This document shows positions 59,012-64,000 of a stretch of 64,000 nucleotides of DNA, piece after piece. The stretch is taken from the NCBI RefSeq assembly GCF_016615955.1, contig NZ_CP067113.1, forward strand, positions 2,418,001 through 2,482,000, in the 5' to 3' direction. The notes below the pieces were generated by a model. The model did no database searches. It saw only the letters and a list, made by a program, of their open reading frames with translations, and was not told where the DNA came from. This stretch comes from Luteimonas sp. MC1750. Its GTDB lineage: Bacteria; Pseudomonadota; Gammaproteobacteria; Xanthomonadales; Xanthomonadaceae. The translations under genes were made by a program, and so were the position numbers. Every line of letters begins with the position of its first letter. Within the stretch, counting starts at the first letter, position 1.

Positions 59012-60130
59012 CTATCCTGCCGCGCCGGCATCGCCCGCCGGCTGCGCCGGGACCAGGCGCAGGCGCAGGTCGTCGCCGACGCTGACGATGTCTTCGATCC
59101 GCAGCGCCATGCGCTGGGTCATGTCGTGGATGTCGAGTCCGGCGAACAGCGGCCGCGCCTGCGCGCCCAGCAGCACCGGCGCCATGTACAGCAGCACCTC
59201 GTCGACCAGCCCGGCCTGCATGAAGGCGCCGGCCAGCGTGGCACCCGCCTCCACCTGGACCTCGTTGATGCCGCGATCGGCGAGCACGCGCAGCACCGCG
59301 GCGAGGTCGAGCGCATTGCCGAGCGCCGGCACGGCGACCCGGTCGCTGGAAAAATCGCGCGGCGGCTTGGCATTGGCCGCGTGCACGTAGAGCGTGGGGG
59401 CGTCGCCCTCGCGGACGCGTCCGCGCGCCACCGTGGCGAGGCCCGGATCGAGCACCACCCGCAGCGGCGGCACGAACTCCGCGTCGTCGTCCAGGCGCAC
59501 GGTCAACTGGGGATCGTCGGCCATCACCGTGCCCGAGCCGGTCAGGAGCGCGCCGGCGCGGGCGCGCCAGCGCATCACGTCACGGCGCGAGGCTTCTCCG
59601 CTGATCCATTTCGATTCGCCGCTGGCCAGCGCCGTGTGCCCGTCGAGACTCATCGCCAGCTTGACCCGCAGCCACGGCCGGCCGCGCACCACGCGCGACA
59701 GGTAGCCGCGATTGAGCGCCTTCGCGGCGGCTTCCATCAGCCCGTGCGAGACCTCGATACCGGCCGTGCGCAGGCGCTCGAAGCCGCTGCCGTCGACCTG
59801 CGGGAAGGGATCGCGCATCGCCGAGACCACCCGCGACACGCCCGCGGCAACCAGCGCGTCCGCGCAGGGTCCGGTGTGCCCGGTGTGCGCGCAGGGCTCG
59901 AGGGTGACGTAGGCGGTCGCGCCGCGCGCGCGTTCGCCGGCGGCCTCCAGCGCGAACACCTCGGCGTGCGGCCCGCCCTGGCGCTCGTGCCAGCCTTCGC
60001 CGACGACCGCGTCGCCGTGGGCCAGGACGCAGCCCACCATCGGATTGGGCCGCGTCGTCCAGGCGCCGCGCTCGGCCAGGCGGAGTGCGCGCGCCATCAT
60101 CACGTGGTCGGTTTCGGAGTAGCCGTGCAT
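59012..60130 (-). CDS. ribD: Bifunctional riboflavin deaminase-reductase RibD
   Basis: 372 residues. The N-terminal deaminase domain has zinc ligands His55 (HAE, Glu57 catalytic), Cys80 and Cys89 (LEPCAHTGHTGPC), preceded by TRPNPMVGCVLA. The C-terminal reductase domain has LRVKLAMSLDGHTALASGESKWISG, ADDPQLTVRLD, and INEVQVEAGATLAGAFMQAGLVDEVLLYMAP. It catalyses steps two and three of riboflavin synthesis. Its ATG shares one base with the stop of the DUF4272 gene. Confidence 0.97.
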   Translation of the reverse strand: MHGYSETDHVMMARALRLAERGAWTTRPNPMVGCVLAHGDAVVGEGWHERQGGPHAEVFALEAAGERARGATAYVTLEPCAHTGHTGPCADALVAAGVSRVVSAMRDPFPQVDGSGFERLRTAGIEVSHGLMEAAAKALNRGYLSRVVRGRPWLRVKLAMSLDGHTALASGESKWISGEASRRDVMRWRARAGALLTGSGTVMADDPQLTVRLDDDAEFVPPLRVVLDPGLATVARGRVREGDAPTLYVHAANAKPPRDFSSDRVAVPALGNALDLAAVLRVLADRGINEVQVEAGATLAGAFMQAGLVDEVLLYMAPVLLGAQARPLFAGLDIHDMTQRMALRIEDIVSVGDDLRLRLVPAQPAGDAGAAG

Positions 60131-60849
60131 CAGGTGATCGTTTCCACGTTCGAGTAGAGGGGGTCGGCGCCCGCCAGCCAGCTGGCGGCGCGATGGCGCT
60201 CGCTGGCGATGCTGGTGCAGCGGCTGATCGCGTCGGAGGCAGCGCGGTCGATGGGGTCGCCATCGATCGCGAGGTCGCGGTCGATCAGCGCCGCGGCATC
60301 GATGTCCAGCCGCGCCCAGCCGCCGGTGGCGACCACGGCTGCGAAGTCCATCGGGCCCGGGCGCAGCGCGTACTCGCGCAGGCGCCAGTGCACCGCGAGC
60401 TGGCGCGCCAGGAAGCTGTCGATCTCGTGCTCGGGGCGCAGGCTGGCCGCCTCGAGGGCCTCGAGCGCGCGCGTGTCCAGGAAACCGAGCGGACCCGCGA
60501 GGTCGTTGGGGTCGGCGAGCCGGTCGTGGGGCAGCGGCGGGTGGACGCCCAGTGCCCAGGCCAGCGCGTAGACGCCCTCGGCGCGCCAGCCGGCGTCGAG
60601 CACTGCGGCCTCGCCCAGGCTTCCGGGCGGCGCCTGCAGCAGGGCGCGTTCACCGTTTTCGAGCTCGGCATCGAGTCCGGTGCGCGCCAGCCACGCCAGC
60701 ATCCGCGCCTGCCAGTCGGCGGCGTCGGCGCGCGCGGCGTCGGCCTCCATCGCGGCCCGCGCGGCCACGGCGAACAGCGCCAGCGCACGGCGCAGCACCT
60801 CGGCCGCCTGCGGCCTGCGATCGCGCCCTGGCTCGCCCCTGCCCTGCAC
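60130..60849 (-). CDS. DUF4272-like protein of unknown function
   Basis: About 239 residues. It matches the DUF4272 pattern: AAEVLRRALALFAVAARA at the start, WRAEGVYALAWALGVHPPLPHD in the middle, LDTRALEALEAASLRPEHEIDSFLARQLAVHWRLREYALRPGPMDFAAVVATGGWARLDI at the end. No catalytic motif is evident. The GTG at 60849, four bases after the nrdR stop, is the best start but has no clear ribosome site; a GTG 17 codons later is possible. It sits between nrdR and ribD and is coupled to ribD (TGATG), so it is probably co-expressed with riboflavin genes. Confidence 0.75.
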   Translation of the reverse strand: MQGRGEPGRDRRPQAAEVLRRALALFAVAARAAMEADAARADAADWQARMLAWLARTGLDAELENGERALLQAPPGSLGEAAVLDAGWRAEGVYALAWALGVHPPLPHDRLADPNDLAGPLGFLDTRALEALEAASLRPEHEIDSFLARQLAVHWRLREYALRPGPMDFAAVVATGGWARLDIDAAALIDRDLAIDGDPIDRAASDAISRCTSIASERHRAASWLAGADPLYSNVETIT

Positions 60850-60853
60850 CGCG

Positions 60854-61390
60854 CTAGCGCTTCCGGCCCTTGCCGGAAGGCGGCTCGAAGGCGACCACGG
60901 CACCCACGCCGAGCAGCGGCAGCTGGCCGTCCTCGGGCAGGTCGCGCTCCAGCCGGTCGAGCTCCTCGCGGAAGTCGGCCACGTCCTGGAAGGAGCGATA
61001 GACCGATGCGAAGCGCACATAGGCCACGTGGTCGAGCTTGCGCAGCTCGGCCATCACGAACTCGCCCACGCGCCGCGAAGCCAGCTCGCGTTCGGTGGTC
61101 ATGCGCAGCTGGTGGATCACCGCGCGCACCGCGGCTTCGATCTGCTCCTCCGAGACCGGACGCTTGTGCAGCGCACGGTCGAAGCTCTGGCGCAGCTTGC
61201 GGGCGTCGAAGTGCTCGCGGCGGCCGTCCGACTTGATGATCGCCGGCAGCTTCAGCTCGATGGTTTCCAGCGTCGAGAAGCGCTCCCCGCAGGCTTCGCA
61301 CTCGCGCCGGCGCCGGATGGTGGCGCCGTCGTCGCTCACGCGCGAATCGATGACCCGGGTGTCGACGTGCTGGCAGAAGGGGCAGTGCAT
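60854..61390 (-). CDS. nrdR: Transcriptional repressor NrdR
   Basis: A 178-residue repressor of ribonucleotide reductase genes. The zinc ribbon uses Cys3, Cys6, Cys31 and Cys34 (CPFC...CEAC), with [31 protein letters not shown]. It is followed by an ATP-cone domain ([40 protein letters not shown]...). The end carries [18 protein letters not shown]. The nrdR-rib order is typical of gammaproteobacteria. The C-terminal tail is slightly longer than in E. coli (149). Confidence 0.97.
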   Translation of the reverse strand: MHCPFCQHVDTRVIDSRVSDDGATIRRRRECEACGERFSTLETIELKLPAIIKSDGRREHFDARKLRQSFDRALHKRPVSEEQIEAAVRAVIHQLRMTTERELASRRVGEFVMAELRKLDHVAYVRFASVYRSFQDVADFREELDRLERDLPEDGQLPLLGVGAVVAFEPPSGKGRKR

Positions 61391-61403
61391 CGCGTCGGCG
61401 GCG

Positions 61404-61930
61404 TCAGATGTCGTAGTTGAACGGCAGCAGGAAGGCGGCGCGCCTGGGTTCGCCGGCGCAGGTGGCCGGCGCGTAGGCGATCGCGCGCGCGGTGGCTTCG
61501 GCGGCGGCGGCGAAGCGCTCGTCGCTGGCACAGACCGCGCGCGCGTCGTGCACCCGCCCTTCGCGGTCGATGCGCACCAGCACCTGCGCGCCGCCGCTGA
61601 CGCCACGGGCCTGGAGCAGGGCCGGGTAATCCGCACTGGCGGGCACCTCCAGCTTGCGCGCGGGGCTGCAGCCGTCGCCGGTCTCGTCCCACTCCGCGTC
61701 CAGGCCGCGCAGTTCGTCGCGCGCGACGAGCTGGAGTGCGCCCGCCGAGCACTGGCCGGTCGATGCCTGGTAGCGCACCTCGAAGCGTGCACCGTCGTTG
61801 CTTGCCAGCGGCGCGCGCGCCATCCCGCTGGCGACCACGCGAGGCGTCGCGCCACCGCCGGCCGCGCATCCGGCGACGAGGACCACCGAAACGGCCATCG
61901 CCACCGCCGCGAACCGCCGGCGCGGGCCCA

Positions 61931-61931
<1 letters not shown>
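61404..61931 (-). CDS. TonB C-terminal-domain-like lipoprotein
   Basis: A 175-residue predicted lipoprotein (VVLVAGC, Cys22 lipidated). After a ~75-residue region with two cysteines, the C-terminal half follows the TonB-C pattern: [72 protein letters not shown]. No proline-rich linker or inner-membrane helix, so it is not a classical TonB. The chosen ATG overlaps the glyA stop by one base (TGATG); a start nine codons upstream would lie inside glyA. Function unknown, possibly an outer-membrane accessory protein. Confidence 0.8.
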
Positions 61932-63199
<1,268 letters not shown>

Positions 63200-63228
63200 G
63201 CCAGCTCCAGGGGCCGTGGGGACGGGCC

Positions 63229-63234
63229 ATTGTA
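63229..63234 (-). promoter_or_regulatory. -10 element of glyA
   Basis: TACAAT on the minus strand, about 30 bases before the glyA start, in a G/C-rich gap (63200-63274). No clear -35 and no sign of a glycine riboswitch. Confidence 0.5.
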
Positions 63235-63274
63235 GCCCGCCCCCCGCCCCCGGGCGGACGGGCGCCCCCGGAAC

Positions 63275-63769
63275 TCAGCGGCCCATGATCACGTCGGCGA
63301 TGATCCCGGTGGCGATGGCCACGAGCAGGAAGTCGCCGGTGTCGCTGCGGCGCCAGTGGTGGCCCCGCGGCGGCTGGCGCAGGCCGTAGGGACCGTAGTC
63401 GTGGACCACGTAGGTGGGCGCATAGCCGGCGTGGCGGTAGTGGTGGCCGCGTGCCCACGGCGGCGGGCCGCGGTGGCGCACCACCATGCGCGGCGGTGGC
63501 GCATAGACCACGCGGACGTCGCGACGGTCGTGGCGGCGGTCATGCCAGCGGTCATGCCGGCGGTCGTCATGGCGGCGCGCCTGGCGGTAGTCGCGGCGGC
63601 GATCATCGCGACGGTGCTCGCGGCGGTCGTCGCCGCGGCGCCAGTCCTGGCTGGAATGGCCGCGGTCATGGCCGCGACGGTGGTTGTCGCGTGCCTCTGC
63701 CGGAGCCGCGAAGGCGACTCCGAGCGCAAGCGCGAGGGTGGCAAGTCCAAGGGTGCGGATCGGATTCAT
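63275..63769 (-). CDS. RcnB-family exported protein, His/Arg/Asp-rich
   Basis: A 164-residue protein with a signal peptide (MNPIRTLGLATLALALGVAFAAPAEA). A long low-complexity section of His, Arg and Asp follows (about 27-80: [26 protein letters not shown] and similar), and then an RcnB-like end (YVVHDYGPYGLRQPPRGHHWRRSDTGDFLLVAIATGIIADVI). E. coli RcnB is a periplasmic protein of nickel/cobalt homeostasis. The His-rich part suggests metal binding, though many RcnB-like proteins have no proven role. The ATG at 63769 is chosen because it begins the signal peptide. Confidence 0.83.
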   Translation of the reverse strand: MNPIRTLGLATLALALGVAFAAPAEARDNHRRGHDRGHSSQDWRRGDDRREHRRDDRRRDYRQARRHDDRRHDRWHDRRHDRRDVRVVYAPPPRMVVRHRGPPPWARGHHYRHAGYAPTYVVHDYGPYGLRQPPRGHHWRRSDTGDFLLVAIATGIIADVIMGR

Positions 63770-63888
63770 CACGACTCTCCGGTGGAGGGGGTGTGAACCG
63801 ACTATCCCGTTGCGCGCCTGAACCATCGCGTTACCGGCAAGGCCCGGCCCCACTCCGGTGGATTCCATTCATTTTCCAGCGCCGCCGC

Positions 63889-63918
63889 GGCTTGCGCCCC
63901 GGCTGCAAGCCCTATAAT
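63889..63918 (+). promoter_or_regulatory. Promoter of the right-edge gene, with inverted repeat
   Basis: TATAAT at 63913-63918 is preceded by a TTGCG-type -35 at about 63892. Between and overlapping them lies a seven-base inverted repeat GGCTTGC (63889-63895) and GCAAGCC (63905-63911), a possible operator. Transcription would run to the gene starting at 63991. The rest of 63770-63988 shows nothing further. Confidence 0.6.
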
Positions 63919-63990
63919 CGCGCCATCCCATCCGCGCTTTCCGCCCATGGCCCCAGGCCCGGGCGGCGGCCACGCTGCACCGGAGCTCCC

Positions 63991-64000
63991 ATGTCGCAAT
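63991..64000 (+). CDS. Start of an unidentified gene at the window edge
   Basis: ATGTCGCAAT, with GGAGCTCCC directly upstream giving a GGAG ribosome site six bases before the ATG. Only Met-Ser-Gln is visible, so the product cannot be named. A good -10 (TATAAT) lies 72 bases upstream. Confidence 0.55.

Noticed and set aside
57000..60130. FMN riboswitch before riboflavin genes
   Set aside because: No RFN-type conserved stem sequences seen before ribD, ribBA or ribH.
63200..63274. Glycine riboswitch before glyA
   Set aside because: The gap is only 75 bases, mostly G/C runs, with no glycine aptamer pattern.

Overview
The window is a high-GC chromosomal segment from a gammaproteobacterium of the Xanthomonadaceae (Lysobacteraceae), most like Luteimonas, Lysobacter or a relative. 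I infer this from three things: the order sucCD-pilSR-pilA-pilBCD-coaE, a division/cell-wall (dcw) cluster without murD, and gene neighbourhoods such as rsmI-lpoA-yraN and secA-M23 peptidase-dciA-lpxC-ftsZ. No rRNA or tRNA gene is visible. The only stable RNA gene found is rnpB.

Layout. 0-1.4 kb: divergent rluD (cut by the window edge) and bamD. 1.5-3.8 kb: nadE directly behind a ccdAB toxin-antitoxin pair whose promoter carries three copies of the palindromic octamer ATGCGCAT. 3.9-6.0 kb: sucCD. 6.1-24.7 kb: a type IV pilus locus (pilS, pilR, pilA, a second pilin, pilB, pilC, pilD), followed by coaE to 25.4 kb. A roughly 10 kb accessory island of glycan genes sits between the pilins and pilB: two GT-C-like membrane proteins, a DegT-type aminotransferase, GT2 and GT4 glycosyltransferases, two methyltransferases, a flippase-like membrane protein and a hexapeptide acyltransferase. 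Sigma-54 promoters precede pilA (with an upstream palindrome) and pilB. 25.4-29.4 kb: a tightly packed operon around a Tle1-like (DUF2235) lipase, probably an effector-immunity module, whose first gene is frameshifted.

29.5-36.4 kb: a Nudix-ThiE fusion, secA, an M23 peptidase, dciA and lpxC. 36.8-51.4 kb: the dcw cluster, read leftward from mraZ through rsmH, ftsL, ftsI, murE, murF, mraY, ftsW, murC, ddlB, ftsQ and ftsA to ftsZ. From mraZ to ftsA consecutive genes overlap by 1-11 bases. murG and murD are absent from their usual places. 51.5-52.4 kb: the dcw promoter with candidate MraZ boxes, a mosaic of inverted repeats, and rnpB. 52.5-63.8 kb: rsmI, lpoA, yraN, then a long leftward series glyA, TonB-like lipoprotein, nrdR, DUF4272 gene, ribD, ribE, ribBA (RibBX type), ribH, nusB, thiL, with an RcnB-like gene upstream of glyA. 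A further + strand gene begins at the right edge.

A family of short palindromic repeats (TGTAGGAGCGGCTAYAGCCG followed by CGATC) is scattered across the window at about fifteen sites, usually as inverted pairs (REPIN-like). Most copies are intergenic, but two pairs lie in frame inside genes: in the linker of the Nudix-ThiE protein and near the C-terminus of MurF. The best candidates for something undescribed are the pilin-linked glycan island, the lipase operon and the in-frame REP pairs.
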